Source of the DNA: Paraburkholderia sp. IMGN_8
GTDB taxonomy: Bacteria > Pseudomonadota > Gammaproteobacteria > Burkholderiales > Burkholderiaceae
Assembly (NCBI RefSeq): GCF_038050405.1
Contig: NZ_CP150900.1
Location: 1,488,001 to 1,552,000, forward strand
Reading direction: 5' to 3'
DNA length: 64,000 bases
Positions 30,882-40,929 of the stretch are shown here, one piece after another. Below the pieces are notes generated by a model. It saw nothing but the letters and a program-made list of their open reading frames with translations. It did no database searches and was not told the origin of the DNA. Made by a program: the position numbers and the translations under genes. How positions within the stretch are numbered: position 1 is the stretch's first letter; each line of letters begins with the position of its first letter.

Positions 30882-31655
30882 GTGCGGTTCGCCAGTCTCG
30901 GCAGCGGCAGTGAAGGCAATGCCTTGCTGGTGGAGGCGCAAAGCGGTACGACCACCACCCGTGTGCTGCTCGACTGTGGTTTTTCGGCCAGAGAAGTCGA
31001 GCGGCGTCTGACGCGGCTCGGCGCGGGCGTCGAAGGTCTCGACGCCATTCTGATCACGCATGAACACAGCGACCACATTGGCGGCGCGTTGACGCTGGCG
31101 CGCAAGTGGTCGATTCCGCTGTACATGAGCTGGGGCACCGCGCGCGCGGTGGGCGCCAACGAGGCCGATATCGACCTGCAGGTGCTGTGGGGCGACGAAG
31201 CGGTGGCGATCGGCGACCTCAGCATCCTGCCTTATACCGTTCCCCATGACGCCCGCGAGCCGCTGCAATACGTGCTCTCCAACGGCGCGAGCCGCCTCGG
31301 CGTGCTGACCGATGTCGGCACCTCCACGCCGCACATCAGCGCCGTGCTGAGCGGTTGCGATGCGCTGGTGCTCGAATGCAATCACGATGTGCGGATGCTG
31401 GCGGGCAGTCGCTACCCGCAGTCGCTGAAGGCGCGCATCGGCGGCGATCACGGGCATCTGAACAACGAGGCGGCGGCTGAAATTCTGGCTTCGCTCGACC
31501 GTTCGCGCTTGCGCCATCTGGTCGCCGCGCATCTGAGCCAGCAGAACAACTTGCCGGAACTGGCGCAGGCCGCGATGGCGGCTGTGCTGGGTTCAGCGCC
31601 GACCGAGGTGGTAGTGGCTTCGCAGGATGATGGCTTTGCGTGGCTGAGTCTTTAG
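30882..31655 (+). CDS. MBL-fold metallohydrolase (YycJ-like)
   Basis: 257 residues from a GTG start eight bases after the bamC stop. Metal ligands: THEHSDHIGG (about residue 59-68), VPHDAREPLQY, the Asp in LTDVGTST, and a C-terminal histidine in HLVAAHLSQQNN. The opening FASLGSGSEGNALLVE is typical of the YycJ/WalJ-like group. That group has been linked to nucleic-acid processing in Firmicutes; the role in proteobacteria is not established. Followed by a strong bidirectional terminator. Confidence 0.9.
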   Translation: MRFASLGSGSEGNALLVEAQSGTTTTRVLLDCGFSAREVERRLTRLGAGVEGLDAILITHEHSDHIGGALTLARKWSIPLYMSWGTARAVGANEADIDLQVLWGDEAVAIGDLSILPYTVPHDAREPLQYVLSNGASRLGVLTDVGTSTPHISAVLSGCDALVLECNHDVRMLAGSRYPQSLKARIGGDHGHLNNEAAAEILASLDRSRLRHLVAAHLSQQNNLPELAQAAMAAVLGSAPTEVVVASQDDGFAWLSL

Positions 31656-31708
31656 CGCTGCTTGGGCTGCTGGCGCTGTGATCGATGCCTGACGCGGCGG
31701 CGCCGTGC

Positions 31709-31750
31709 AAAAAAATGCCCATGACGATTGCTCGTCATGGGCATTTTTTT
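31709..31750. terminator. Bidirectional terminator between the MBL gene and the Bax-inhibitor-like gene
   Basis: A perfect stem of 19 bases including the flanking A7/T7 (31709-31727 with 31732-31750), loop TTGC. The core is TGCCCATGACGA / TCGTCATGGGCA. It works in both directions for the convergent genes. Confidence 0.92.
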
Positions 31751-31791
31751 CGAGGCGGGCGCCTTTTAGCGCCGCGCCCCAAGGTCAAACC

Positions 31792-32490
31792 TTAGTTGCG
31801 GTTGCCGCCGAAGATGCCGAGCAGCGCGAGCAGGTTAACGAACACGTTGTACAGATCCAGATAGATCGCTAGCGTGGCGGTGATGTAATTCGTCTCGCCG
31901 CCGTTCACCACGCGCTGCACGTCGAACAGCATGTAGGCCGAGAAGATCGCGATCGCCATTACCGAGACCGTCAGCATCAAGGCCGGCAGATGCAGGAACA
32001 CGTTCGCGACCGACGCCAGTAGCAGCACGATCACGCCCATGAACAGCCACTTGCCGAGGCCCGAGAAATCGCGCTTGCTGACCGTGGCGATCGTCGCCAT
32101 CGACGCGAAGATCACACCAGTGCCACCGAAGGCGAGCATGATCAGCGACGGGCCGTTCGAAAAACCGAGCACGAAGCTCAGGATGCGCGACAGCATCAGG
32201 CCCATGAAGAACGTGAAGCCGAGCAGTACGACGACGCCGATGGCGCTGTCTTTGGTTCTCTGGATCGCGAACATGAAGCCGAAGGCGATCGCGAAGAACG
32301 CCAGCATGCTCATGCCGGGGCTGGTGGCGGCGAACAGCGAAAAACCGGTTGCTACGCCCACCCACGCGCCGAGCACTGTCGGAATCATAGACAGCGCGAG
32401 CAGCCAGTAGGTGTTCCGTAGCACGCGGTTGCGTGTTTCGACCGTGCTGACCGCGCCAGTGCGGCCAAAGCTATACGGATGTTCGTTCAT
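31792..32490 (-). CDS. Bax inhibitor-1 / YccA family membrane protein
   Basis: 232 residues from ATG (MNEHPYSFGRTGAVST) with GGAGAG upstream; the longer frame lacks support. Seven predicted membrane helices, including NTYWLLALSMIPTVLGAWVG, SMLAFFAIAFGFMFAI, VVVLLGFTFFMGLML and YLDLYNVFVNLLALLGIFGG at the C-terminus. YccA in E. coli interacts with the FtsH protease, whose HflK/HflC partners are encoded 12 kb away in this window. Otherwise a Ca2+-leak channel role is known for the BsYetJ homologue. The exact function here is unknown. Confidence 0.93.
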   Translation of the reverse strand: MNEHPYSFGRTGAVSTVETRNRVLRNTYWLLALSMIPTVLGAWVGVATGFSLFAATSPGMSMLAFFAIAFGFMFAIQRTKDSAIGVVVLLGFTFFMGLMLSRILSFVLGFSNGPSLIMLAFGGTGVIFASMATIATVSKRDFSGLGKWLFMGVIVLLLASVANVFLHLPALMLTVSVMAIAIFSAYMLFDVQRVVNGGETNYITATLAIYLDLYNVFVNLLALLGIFGGNRN

Positions 32491-32713
32491 GGTCTCTCCT
32501 TGCGTCAGAAGCATGTTGCGTCGTGGTTTATGCAGCGCCGGCCGGGATTTTTGCCGCCAGTCGCGTGGTGCGTCCATTCCTAAGATTGGCGCGGACGCAG
32601 GGAGTTTCAATGCCCCGAAAATGTCCACACGACCTACGCTACCAGCAATCAGAAAGTCCTGCTTGAAGTCTTTCAGTGCTGTAAGGGTTCAATCGCAATC
32701 ATACACGGGAACA

Positions 32714-32722
32714 TGCTACAAT
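32714..32722 (+). promoter_or_regulatory. Extended -10 element upstream of ndk
   Basis: TGC-TACAAT (TGn at 32714-32716, hexamer 32717-32722), 47 bases before the ndk start. No clear -35 at the standard distance. The extended TG may compensate. Confidence 0.5.
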
Positions 32723-32768
32723 AGCGGATTCATTTAAATCTGTAACCTCTTAATTTTTTGGAGTTTTT

Positions 32769-33194
32769 ATGGCGATCGAGCGCACCCTGTCGATTATCAA
32801 GCCGGACGCAGTGGCCAAGAACGTGATCGGTCAGATCTACACCCGCTTCGAAGACGCTGGCCTGAAGATCGTTGCTTCGCGCATGGTTCACCTGTCGCGC
32901 GCTGACGCAGAGAAGTTCTACGCCGTGCACGCTGCACGTCCGTTCTTCAAGGACCTGGTCGATTTCATGATCTCGGGCCCGGTGGTCGTGCAAGCGCTGG
33001 AAGGCGAAGACGCGATCCTGAAGCACCGCGAACTGATGGGCGCCACGGACCCGAAGAAGGCAGAAAAGGGCACGATCCGCGCAGATTTCGCCGACAGCAT
33101 CGACGCTAATGCGGTACACGGTTCGGACGCAGCTGAAACGGCTGCTGTCGAAATCGCGTTCTTCTTCCCGCAAGTGAACGTCTACTCGCGTTGA
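32769..33194 (+). CDS. ndk: Nucleoside diphosphate kinase
   Basis: 141 residues, standard length. It transfers the gamma-phosphate of ATP to nucleoside diphosphates through a phospho-histidine. Visible: [52 protein letters not shown], and the active-site histidine in [13 protein letters not shown] clean GGAG five to six bases before ATG sets the start. First gene of the long plus-strand block ending at purA. Confidence 0.98.
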   Translation: MAIERTLSIIKPDAVAKNVIGQIYTRFEDAGLKIVASRMVHLSRADAEKFYAVHAARPFFKDLVDFMISGPVVVQALEGEDAILKHRELMGATDPKKAEKGTIRADFADSIDANAVHGSDAAETAAVEIAFFFPQVNVYSR

Positions 33195-33355
33195 TGCCTG
33201 AATGGCCTCGTGCAATTCGTGCAGCCGATTTGATTAATCGCACGAATCGCCCGGCAAAGTAGTAAGGTAAAGCAGCAGGAATGGGCGCGAACGGCATTGC
33301 GTTCATGCAGCTTGTTGCATGAACGTAGTCTCGCACTGAAATGGCAGGATTCGAT

Positions 33356-34507
33356 ATGACGAGCAGTCCCTCCGTCAACCTTCTCGACCTCGACGCCCAA
33401 GGGCTTGTCGCTTACTGCGACAGCCTGGGCGAGAAGCCGTTTCGCGCCAAGCAATTGCAGCGTTGGATTCACCAGTACAACGCCGCCGACTTCGACGGCA
33501 TGACCGATCTCGCGAAGTCCTTGCGCGAAAAGCTCAAAGGGCGCGCAACCATCACGATGCCCGGCATCGTCAGCGACCATATTTCGACCGACGGTACACG
33601 CAAGTGGCTGATCGACGTCGGTAACAGCAACGCGGTCGAGACCGTTTTTATCCCCGAAGAAACCCGCGGCACGCTGTGCGTGTCGTCGCAGGCCGGGTGC
33701 GCGGTCAACTGCCGTTTCTGTTCGACCGGCAAACAGGGTTTCTCCCGCAATCTCACCACCGGCGAAATCATCGGCCAGCTGCGTATGGCGGAGTTTGCGC
33801 TGCGCGCGTCGCTCGGCGCGGCCGGCGGCCGTGCTACCGGTGGCGAAGGCAAGGGCGAGCGCGTCGTCACGAACGTCGTGATGATGGGCATGGGCGAGCC
33901 GCTGCTGAATTACGACGCGGTGGTGCCCGCCATGCGCCTGATGCTCGACGACAACGCGTACGGCCTCTCGCGCCGGCGCGTCACGCTGTCCACCTCGGGT
34001 GTGGTGCCGATGATGGACCGGCTCGGCGCCGATCTGCCGGTGGCGCTCGCGGTCTCGTTGCATGCGCCCAGCGACCCGCTGCGCGACATGCTGGTGCCGC
34101 TGAACAAGAAGTATCCGCTTCGCGAACTGATGGCGGCTTGCCAGCGCTATCTGAAAGTCGCGCCGCGCGATTTCATTACGTTTGAATATTGCATGCTCGA
34201 CGGCGTGAACGACAGCGAAGCGCAAGCGCGCGAATTGCTCGCCGTCACGCGCGACGTACCGTGCAAATTCAACCTCATTCCGTTCAATCCGTTCCCCGAG
34301 TCGGGCCTCATCCGTTCGAAGCCGGAACGGATCAAACGGTTTGCGCAAGTGCTGATGGACGCGGGCGTCGTCACCACGGTGCGCAAAACACGCGGCGATG
34401 ATATCGATGCTGCCTGCGGTCAGCTGGCCGGTGCGGTGAAAGACCGCACGCGCCTCGCTGAGCGCACCGGGAAGGCAGCGAAGATAATCGAGGTTCGCGC
34501 CGTGTAA
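33356..34507 (+). CDS. rlmN: Dual-specificity 23S rRNA / tRNA adenine-C2 methyltransferase RlmN
   Basis: 383 residues from the ATG at 33356 ([16 protein letters not shown]), preferred because AGGA lies six bases upstream; an in-frame ATG at 33341 is possible. It is a radical-SAM enzyme that methylates A2503 of 23S rRNA and A37 of some tRNAs. The cluster cysteines C-x3-C-x2-C are Cys115, Cys119 and Cys122 ([16 protein letters not shown]). [13 protein letters not shown] and the methyl-carrying Cys in [11 protein letters not shown] are also clear. A Gly-rich insertion ([19 protein letters not shown]) near residue 152 is a Burkholderia-like embellishment. Confidence 0.97.
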   Translation: MTSSPSVNLLDLDAQGLVAYCDSLGEKPFRAKQLQRWIHQYNAADFDGMTDLAKSLREKLKGRATITMPGIVSDHISTDGTRKWLIDVGNSNAVETVFIPEETRGTLCVSSQAGCAVNCRFCSTGKQGFSRNLTTGEIIGQLRMAEFALRASLGAAGGRATGGEGKGERVVTNVVMMGMGEPLLNYDAVVPAMRLMLDDNAYGLSRRRVTLSTSGVVPMMDRLGADLPVALAVSLHAPSDPLRDMLVPLNKKYPLRELMAACQRYLKVAPRDFITFEYCMLDGVNDSEAQARELLAVTRDVPCKFNLIPFNPFPESGLIRSKPERIKRFAQVLMDAGVVTTVRKTRGDDIDAACGQLAGAVKDRTRLAERTGKAAKIIEVRAV

Positions 34508-34725
34508 TCGCACGAGGCGGCAGGACGCAGGTGTTCGGCGGAAAGCGCCGCGCAGATGCAAAAACCCTCCGCACCACGGGCGATTGAAAAGAAAGTTTGC
34601 AGAAGCGATCGGAAGCGGCGCACAGGGCCGCACATTTTGTTATAAACGGTCTGCGATTCGGACGTGAGGCAGCTCGCCTGGCCCAGTCGCACAAGTGAAA
34701 AAGAATCGACGCGAAAGGATTTGGG

Positions 34726-35838
34726 ATGAGTGAGCCGCAGCACCCGCAGCCGCATGAGGCAGACACGAACGCAGACCAGCCGGCGCCGGTCGCTCGGGCG
34801 GTGGTGCAGCCTATTGCTCAGACCGGCTTGGATTCGTTGGCGGCAGTGGGCGCGCGCTTGACTCAATTGCGCGAATCGAAAGGCTGGACGATCGACGACG
34901 TGTCGGCGCGTCTGAAAGTGTCCGCGATAAAATTGCGCGCGCTCGAGTCGGGCGATATCAGCCATCTGCCGGATACGACGTTCGCGCTCGGCGTGGTGCG
35001 CAGCTACGCGAAGATGCTCGGCGCGGATCCCACGCCATTCACGCAGGCGCTGCGCCGCGAGAAGGGTGTGCCAGCACCGGATCTGTCGATGCCGGCGTCG
35101 TCTGGCAAGGATTTGCCGCGCGGCCGGGTGTCGCTGTCGCTCGGCGGCAGCGGACAAAAAAGCCGCTCGTGGCTGTGGGGCATTGCAGCGGTCATCGTCG
35201 CGGTGATCGCGCTGGGTATGTGGCATACCAATGGCGGTGATTCGTCGGCGTGGCTCGCGCGTTTGAAGGCGAGCGCGAACGGCGCGGCTGGCGGCGCGAC
35301 CGGAGCATCGGGCGCGGTGGCGCAAGGGCCGGCGGCTGGTTCCGAGGCGGCGGTCGAGGTTGCGTCCGAAGCTGCGTCCGCGCCGGCAAAGCAGGCCGCA
35401 GTGGACAACGCAGCGCCGGCTACGCCGATGCCCGCACCGCTGGCGACCGGTACGGCGCCGTCGTCTGCGCCGCCGGTGACGGCAGCGACCGCGGTCGCTG
35501 CGGCGCCGAAGGCTGGTTCGCAGGTCCAGGTCGCCGCGCAAGGCGCGAGCGCCGCGGCCGGAGCAACTGCGGAACAGGTGGCAACCGCAGGCGAGGCGAT
35601 CGTCGCGCTGCGCGTGACACAAGACAGCTGGTTCAGCGTGCGCGGCAAGGACGGCAAGGAGGTGTTCTCCGGCATCGTGCACGCAGGCGATACGAAGGAA
35701 GTAACAGGCGCGGCCCCTTTCAAGGTCACGATTGGCAACAAGGCCGGTCTCGAGTCGATTACGCTCGACGGCCAGCCGGTCGATCCGTCGAAATATTCGG
35801 CAGCCAAGGGTAATGTGGCACGCTTCGCGCTGCCTTAA
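34726..35838 (+). CDS. rodZ: RodZ-like cytoskeletal/HTH membrane protein
   Basis: 370 residues. An N-terminal cytoplasmic HTH_25 domain (about residues 42-110; LTQLRESKGWTIDDVSARLK, LRALESGDISHLP, VRSYAKMLGAD) precedes one membrane segment (about 147-165, SWLWGIAAVIVAVIALGMW). Next comes a long Ala-rich periplasmic linker (about 180-285) and a C-terminal DUF4115 beta domain (VALRVTQDSWFSVRGKDGKE, APFKVTIGNKAGLESITLDG). RodZ links MreB to the elongation machinery. The order rlmN-rodZ-ispG-hisS matches E. coli. Confidence 0.93.
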   Translation: MSEPQHPQPHEADTNADQPAPVARAVVQPIAQTGLDSLAAVGARLTQLRESKGWTIDDVSARLKVSAIKLRALESGDISHLPDTTFALGVVRSYAKMLGADPTPFTQALRREKGVPAPDLSMPASSGKDLPRGRVSLSLGGSGQKSRSWLWGIAAVIVAVIALGMWHTNGGDSSAWLARLKASANGAAGGATGASGAVAQGPAAGSEAAVEVASEAASAPAKQAAVDNAAPATPMPAPLATGTAPSSAPPVTAATAVAAAPKAGSQVQVAAQGASAAAGATAEQVATAGEAIVALRVTQDSWFSVRGKDGKEVFSGIVHAGDTKEVTGAAPFKVTIGNKAGLESITLDGQPVDPSKYSAAKGNVARFALP

Positions 35839-35924
35839 TAGATATGGCATGCGTCGCGGCCAAGCGGGCCGCGGCGCTTTCTCAATTCAGGCGCGACGGC
35901 TTTTGTGTGGCGCCTGCGGCGTAA

Positions 35925-37241
35925 ATGGGTTTTTCGATGCAATCCGAAGCTCAATCCCAATCCAGTAGCAAGATTGTTTCAAACGAGCCGGTGTTCGGCG
36001 GCCAGGCTGCGCGGCGAGTGTCGCACGCAGTCGACGTCCGTTGGGGCGGCCAGCTCGTCACGATCGGTGGCGATGCGCCCGTGCGCATCCAGTCGATGAC
36101 CAACACCGATACCGCGGACGCGATCGGCACCGCGATCCAGATCAAGGAACTGGCGCAAGCCGGTTCGGAACTGGTGCGTATCACGGTCAACACGCCGGAG
36201 GCGGCGGCGGCCGTGCCGGCCGTGCGCGAGCAGCTCGACCGCATGGGCGTGTCGGTGCCGCTGGTCGGCGATTTTCACTACAACGGTCACTTGCTGCTGC
36301 GCGATTACCCCGCGTGCGCGGAGTCGCTGTCGAAGTACCGGATCAATCCGGGCAACGTCGGCCACGGCGCGAAGCGCGACACGCAGTTCGCGCAGATGAT
36401 CGAAGCGGCGGTGAAGTACGACAAGCCGGTTCGTATCGGCGTGAACTGGGGCAGTCTCGATCAGGATCTGCTCGCGAAAATGATGGACGAAAACGCCGCG
36501 CGTTCCACGCCGTGGGAAGCGCAGAGCGTGATGTACGAAGCGCTGATCCAGTCGGCGATCGGTTCGGCGGAGCGCGCGGTCGAACTCGGCTTGGCTCGCA
36601 ACAAGATCATTCTGTCGTGCAAGGTCAGCGGTGTGCAGGATCTGATCGCGGTGTATCGCGAACTGGCGCGCCGTTGCGAATTCGCGCTGCATCTGGGCCT
36701 GACCGAAGCGGGCATGGGGTCGAAGGGCATCGTTGCGTCGACGGCTGCGTTGTCCGTGTTGCTGCAGCAAGGCATCGGCGACACGATCCGTATTTCGCTG
36801 ACGCCGGAACCGGGCGCGTCGCGCACCGGTGAAGTGATCGTTGGCCAGGAAATCCTGCAGACCATGGGCCTGCGCTCGTTCACGCCGATGGTGATCGCGT
36901 GCCCCGGTTGCGGCCGTACTACCAGCACGCTGTTCCAGGAACTGGCCTCGCAAATCCAGACCTATCTGCGCACGCAGATGCCGGTGTGGCGCGATCAATA
37001 TCCGGGCGTCGAGAAGATGCACGTCGCGGTGATGGGCTGCATCGTTAACGGTCCGGGTGAATCGAAGCAGGCGAACATCGGTATCAGCTTGCCGGGTTCG
37101 GGCGAAAATCCGGCCGCGCCGGTGTTCATCGACGGCGAGAAGGTCAAGACGTTGCGCGGCGATAATATCGCGCAAGAATTCCAGCAAATCGTGAGTGACT
37201 ACGTCGAGCGCCGCTATGGTCGCGCCGAAGCACTCAACTAA
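35925..37241 (+). CDS. ispG: 4-hydroxy-3-methylbut-2-enyl diphosphate synthase IspG (GcpE)
   Basis: 438 residues; the start could instead be the ATG at 35937 ([12 protein letters not shown]). It is a [4Fe-4S] enzyme of the MEP isoprenoid pathway, converting MEcPP to HMBPP. The TIM-barrel part has [11 protein letters not shown] and [14 protein letters not shown]; cluster cysteines are in [12 protein letters not shown] (near residue 326) and [17 protein letters not shown]. It is longer than E. coli IspG (372 residues), chiefly from an insertion around 150-190 that is common in beta-proteobacteria. hisS follows 20 bases later. Confidence 0.97.
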   Translation: MGFSMQSEAQSQSSSKIVSNEPVFGGQAARRVSHAVDVRWGGQLVTIGGDAPVRIQSMTNTDTADAIGTAIQIKELAQAGSELVRITVNTPEAAAAVPAVREQLDRMGVSVPLVGDFHYNGHLLLRDYPACAESLSKYRINPGNVGHGAKRDTQFAQMIEAAVKYDKPVRIGVNWGSLDQDLLAKMMDENAARSTPWEAQSVMYEALIQSAIGSAERAVELGLARNKIILSCKVSGVQDLIAVYRELARRCEFALHLGLTEAGMGSKGIVASTAALSVLLQQGIGDTIRISLTPEPGASRTGEVIVGQEILQTMGLRSFTPMVIACPGCGRTTSTLFQELASQIQTYLRTQMPVWRDQYPGVEKMHVAVMGCIVNGPGESKQANIGISLPGSGENPAAPVFIDGEKVKTLRGDNIAQEFQQIVSDYVERRYGRAEALN

Positions 37242-37261
37242 ACACCGTCAATCGAAGACAG

Positions 37262-38602
37262 ATGACTGAACAGAAGAAAAAGCTCGAGAAGTTGTCCGGC
37301 GTGAAGGGCATGAACGATATCCTTCCGCAGGAAGCCGGGCTGTGGGAATTTTTCGAAACGACCGCCAAGTCGATGCTGCGTTCGTACGGATACCAGAATA
37401 TTCGTACGCCGATCATCGAGCATACGCAGTTGTTCAAGCGTGGTATCGGCGAAGTGACCGACATCGTCGAGAAAGAGATGTACAGCTTTACCGACGCGTT
37501 GAATGGCGAAAATCTGACGATGCGCCCGGAAAATACCGCAGCTGTCGTGCGCGCGGCGATCGAACACAACATGCTGTACGACGGCCCGAAGCGCCTGTGG
37601 TACATCGGCCCGATGTTCCGCCACGAGCGTCCGCAACGCGGTCGTTACCGGCAGTTCCATCAGGTCGGCGTCGAAGCATTGGGCTTTGCGGGCCCGGACG
37701 CGGATGCTGAAATCATCATGATGTGCCAGCGTCTGTGGGACGACCTCGGCTTGATGGGCATCAAGCTCGAAATCAATTCGCTGGGTCTCGCTGAAGAGCG
37801 CGCGGCCCATCGCGTCGAGTTGATTGCGTACCTCGAAAAGCACATGGACGTGCTCGACGAAGACGCGAAGCGCCGTCTCTACACGAACCCGCTGCGCGTG
37901 CTGGATACGAAGAATCCAGCGTTGCAGGAAATCGCGCAGAACGCGCCGAAGCTGATCGATTTTCTCGGCGAAGAATCGCGCGCGCATTTCGAGGGTTTGC
38001 AGCGCATTCTGAAAGCGAACAACATTCCGTTCACGATCAATCCGCGTCTCGTGCGCGGTCTCGATTATTACAATCTGACCGTGTTCGAATGGGTCACCGA
38101 CAAGCTCGGCGCACAAGGCACCGTCGCGGCCGGCGGCCGTTACGATCCGCTGATCGAACAACTCGGCGGTAAACCGACGGCCGCGTGCGGCTGGGCGATG
38201 GGCGTCGAACGTATCCTCGAATTGCTGAAAGAAGACAAGCTCGTGCCGGAAGATGAAGGCTGCGACGTGTACGTGGTCCATCAGGGCGACGCGGCGCGCG
38301 AGCAGGCCTTCATTATCGCCGAGCGTTTGCGCGATACGGGTCTCGACGTGATCCTGCATTGCAGCGCCGACGGTCAAACCGCCAGCTTCAAATCGCAGAT
38401 GAAACGTGCCGACGCAAGCGGTGCGGCATTCGCGGTCGTGCTCGGCGAAGACGAGATCGCCAACGGCACGGTCGGCGTCAAGCCCCTGCGGGATACAAGT
38501 TCTAACGGTGGTAAAAACGAGCAACATAACGTGCCCGCCCAAGACTTGACCGAATTTCTAATCAATGCGATGGTTGCAACCGCCGAAGACGGCGACGACT
38601 GA
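37262..38602 (+). CDS. hisS: Histidyl-tRNA synthetase
   Basis: 446 residues. Class II synthetase: [21 protein letters not shown] at the N-terminus, motif 2 region [15 protein letters not shown] and [16 protein letters not shown], the histidine-A motif [15 protein letters not shown], and motif 3 [15 protein letters not shown] / [15 protein letters not shown]-terminal anticodon-binding domain is present ([15 protein letters not shown]). A second HisRS-like gene, hisZ, lies at 46702 but lacks synthetase function. Confidence 0.98.
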   Translation: MTEQKKKLEKLSGVKGMNDILPQEAGLWEFFETTAKSMLRSYGYQNIRTPIIEHTQLFKRGIGEVTDIVEKEMYSFTDALNGENLTMRPENTAAVVRAAIEHNMLYDGPKRLWYIGPMFRHERPQRGRYRQFHQVGVEALGFAGPDADAEIIMMCQRLWDDLGLMGIKLEINSLGLAEERAAHRVELIAYLEKHMDVLDEDAKRRLYTNPLRVLDTKNPALQEIAQNAPKLIDFLGEESRAHFEGLQRILKANNIPFTINPRLVRGLDYYNLTVFEWVTDKLGAQGTVAAGGRYDPLIEQLGGKPTAACGWAMGVERILELLKEDKLVPEDEGCDVYVVHQGDAAREQAFIIAERLRDTGLDVILHCSADGQTASFKSQMKRADASGAAFAVVLGEDEIANGTVGVKPLRDTSSNGGKNEQHNVPAQDLTEFLINAMVATAEDGDD

Positions 38603-38668
38603 TCGCGATGTCGTCGAGCCCATCGGCTCGACACGCACACGTATCAAGAAAGAGGAAATCGCCGGGCA

Positions 38669-39298
38669 ATGAGTTACCACGACGAACAAGAATCGATTGA
38701 AAGTCTGAAAGCATGGTGGACGCAGTGGGGCAATGCAACCACGTGGATCGTGTTGGTGGCGCTGGTTGCCGCAGCCGGCTGGAACGGCTGGAATTTCTGG
38801 CAGCGGCGTCAGGCGGCGGAAGCCGCGGTGCTGTATGACCAGGTGCAGCAAGCCGTTGCATCGGGCGACAAGGCGAAGATCACGCGCGTCGCCACCGACA
38901 TGGAAGACAAGTTCGGCAGCACCGCGTATGCGCAGATGACCGCGCTGGGCGCCGCGAAGGCGCTGTATGCCGCGGGCGACGAAGCTGCTGCGAAGGTCCA
39001 GCTGCAATGGACCATCGATCACGCAAAAGACGACGAGTTCAAGCAGATCGCCAAGCTGCGTCTCGCTTCGCTGCTGCTCGACGACAAAGCTTACGATCAG
39101 GGTCTCGCGCTGCTCGCCGAACCGCAGTCCGATGCGTTCAAAGGCATTGTGGCGAACAGCCGCGGTGACTTGCTCGCCGCTCAAGGCAAGCGTGACGATG
39201 CGCGCACGGCTTACAAGCTCGCGCTCGATTCGCTGTCGAAAAACGATAGCTCGGCACGCCAGTTGATTCAGTTCAAGCTGGACGCGTTGGGCGGCTAA
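38669..39298 (+). CDS. YfgM-like tetratricopeptide membrane protein
   Basis: 209 residues with one N-terminal membrane segment (about 21-43, TTWIVLVALVAAAGWNGWNFW) and a periplasmic helical TPR-like domain. The start MSYHDEQESIESLKAWWTQWG is typical of the family. YfgM is an ancillary partner of the SecYEG translocon and PpiD in E. coli. It lies between hisS and bamB exactly as in E. coli. AGAAAGAGGAAA precedes the ATG. Confidence 0.92.
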   Translation: MSYHDEQESIESLKAWWTQWGNATTWIVLVALVAAAGWNGWNFWQRRQAAEAAVLYDQVQQAVASGDKAKITRVATDMEDKFGSTAYAQMTALGAAKALYAAGDEAAAKVQLQWTIDHAKDDEFKQIAKLRLASLLLDDKAYDQGLALLAEPQSDAFKGIVANSRGDLLAAQGKRDDARTAYKLALDSLSKNDSSARQLIQFKLDALGG

Positions 39299-39373
39299 TC
39301 GTTGCAGGCGGTGCGCCGCGTGCAACGACCAACCGGTCCCCTTTAATTAATTTCCTGAATGCTTCGTCCACCG

Positions 39374-40519
39374 ATGAATCTGCTGAAACGTTACGCTGTG
39401 CCCGTTGCCTGTGCGATGACTGTCCTCACCATGGCGGCTTGCTCATCCACGAAAGACGAGCGCCGCGTGCCGACGCCGCTCACCGAGTTCAAACCCGTGC
39501 TCGACGTGCAGCAGGCGTGGAAGACGAGCGTGGGCAAGGCCGGTCGTTACCTGTTCTCGCCGGTCGCGGTCGGCAATGCGGTGTACGCAGCCGGCACGAA
39601 CGGCTCGGTCGCGAAGATCGACGCACAAACCGGAAAGGATATCTGGCGCGTCAAGCTGCACGATGACCTCTCGGCAGGCGTCGGCAGCGACGGCACGTTG
39701 ACGGCGGTCGGCGGTCTGAAGGGCGATGTCTACGTGCTGGGCGCCGACGGCAAGCAACTGTGGACCGCGAAGGCGCCTGGAGAAATCATTTCGCCGCCGC
39801 TGGTTGGCAACGGCCTCGTGGTCGTGCGCACGGTCGACGGTCAGATCGTGGCGTTCAATGCGCAAACCGGCGAGCAGAAGTGGAATTACCGCAATCGCGC
39901 GGTGCCGCTGAATCTGCGTGTGTCGTCGGGCATGACGTTCGCGGGCGACGCGGCGGTGCTGGCCGGCTTCCCGGGCGGCGCGTTCGCTGCGATCAACCTG
40001 CAAACCGGCGACAACTACTGGCAGACGCCGGTGTCATATCCGAAGGGCGTGACCGAAGTCGAACGGATCAACGACGTGACGGGGCCGCCCACGCTGGTCG
40101 GTTCGCAAACTTGCGCCGTGACTTTCCAGGGCCAGATTGGCTGCTTCGATGCGAATTCCGGGCGCGCGGTGTGGGAGAAGGCATTCTCGAGCACGAGCGG
40201 TCTGGCGCAGGATGATCGCGCCGTGGTGGCGGGCGACGACTGGTCGGTGGTGTCGGCGTTCGACGTCAACACCGGTGCGCCGCTGTGGCAAAACGACAAG
40301 CTGAAGAACCGCGAGGTCAGCGTGCCGTTCCTGCTGGGCCACGCCGCGGTGCTGGGCGACTATCAGGGCTACGTGCACTTCCTGTCGCGCGACGACGGCA
40401 CGCTCGTGGCTCGCGTGAAGACCGACGGCAGCGCGATCACCGCGGCACCGGTGCTGGCGGGCGACACGCTGGTAGTGTTGACGCACGACGGCGATCTGTA
40501 CGGCTACCGCCCGCGATAA
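39374..40519 (+). CDS. bamB: Outer-membrane assembly lipoprotein BamB
   Basis: 381 residues from ATG (MNLLKRYAVPVACAM); an ATG at 39359 is in frame but gives an unusual N-terminus. The lipobox MAAC places lipidated Cys at 23. The mature part is an eight-bladed PQQ-type beta-propeller, with repeats such as VYAAGTNGSVAKIDAQTGKD, QIVAFNAQTGEQKWNYR, FAAINLQTGDNYWQ and SAFDVNTGAPLWQ. BamB scaffolds BamA in outer-membrane protein insertion. Adjacent to der, as in most proteobacteria; a terminator follows. Confidence 0.96.
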   Translation: MNLLKRYAVPVACAMTVLTMAACSSTKDERRVPTPLTEFKPVLDVQQAWKTSVGKAGRYLFSPVAVGNAVYAAGTNGSVAKIDAQTGKDIWRVKLHDDLSAGVGSDGTLTAVGGLKGDVYVLGADGKQLWTAKAPGEIISPPLVGNGLVVVRTVDGQIVAFNAQTGEQKWNYRNRAVPLNLRVSSGMTFAGDAAVLAGFPGGAFAAINLQTGDNYWQTPVSYPKGVTEVERINDVTGPPTLVGSQTCAVTFQGQIGCFDANSGRAVWEKAFSSTSGLAQDDRAVVAGDDWSVVSAFDVNTGAPLWQNDKLKNREVSVPFLLGHAAVLGDYQGYVHFLSRDDGTLVARVKTDGSAITAAPVLAGDTLVVLTHDGDLYGYRPR

Positions 40520-40553
40520 TCTCGCAGTCTCATCGGTAGCCAGGCGCCGTCGA

Positions 40554-40588
40554 GCGCGCAGGCCGGCTTTGCCGGCCGCGCGCGTTTT
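40554..40588 (+). terminator. Intrinsic terminator after bamB
   Basis: GCGCGC-a-GGCCGGC stem (40554-40567) pairing with GCCGGCC-GCGCGC (40571-40583), one bulged base and a TTT loop, followed by GTTTTA. It separates the ndk-bamB genes from der. Confidence 0.8.
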
Positions 40589-40929
40589 ATAGAGAAAAAT
40601 ATTCCGCCGGACTGGCTGGTCCGGCAAGTCGGATCAGAAACGGCCCACGTGGCCATCGGTGGCTGCTTGCGGCGCCATCTTCGACGGCAATTGCAGGGAA
40701 TCGCATGAACTGGCGTGCGGGCCGTCGAGCAAGAAAGACTGAATCTGGCAGCCCATTGGCGCTGCCCATACAGCCAAACCCCCGTCCGCTCGGGTGCGCA
40801 TATTGACAGCGCATCCGGGGCTGGCCGAATTCGTGATAATTTTCGTCAAACGCTGCCGTGTAGCGGCCGCATGGCGTCGCTACGCGGGCGGTCGATTTCG
40901 ATCCCGCGTTTCACCGTGAACAACATCTG
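40589..40929. other. Noncoding region between bamB terminator and der
   Basis: About 340 bases with no gene I can support. A 71-codon minus-strand frame (40849-40634) contains no recognisable domain and no Shine-Dalgarno; a similar plus-strand frame overlaps the der start. The region presumably holds the der promoter. It is one of the two largest gene-free stretches in the window. Confidence 0.6.

Noticed and set aside
40634..40849. A 71-codon minus-strand frame between bamB and der
   Set aside because: No ribosome-binding site, no domain and codon use unlike the neighbours. Expression data could revive it.
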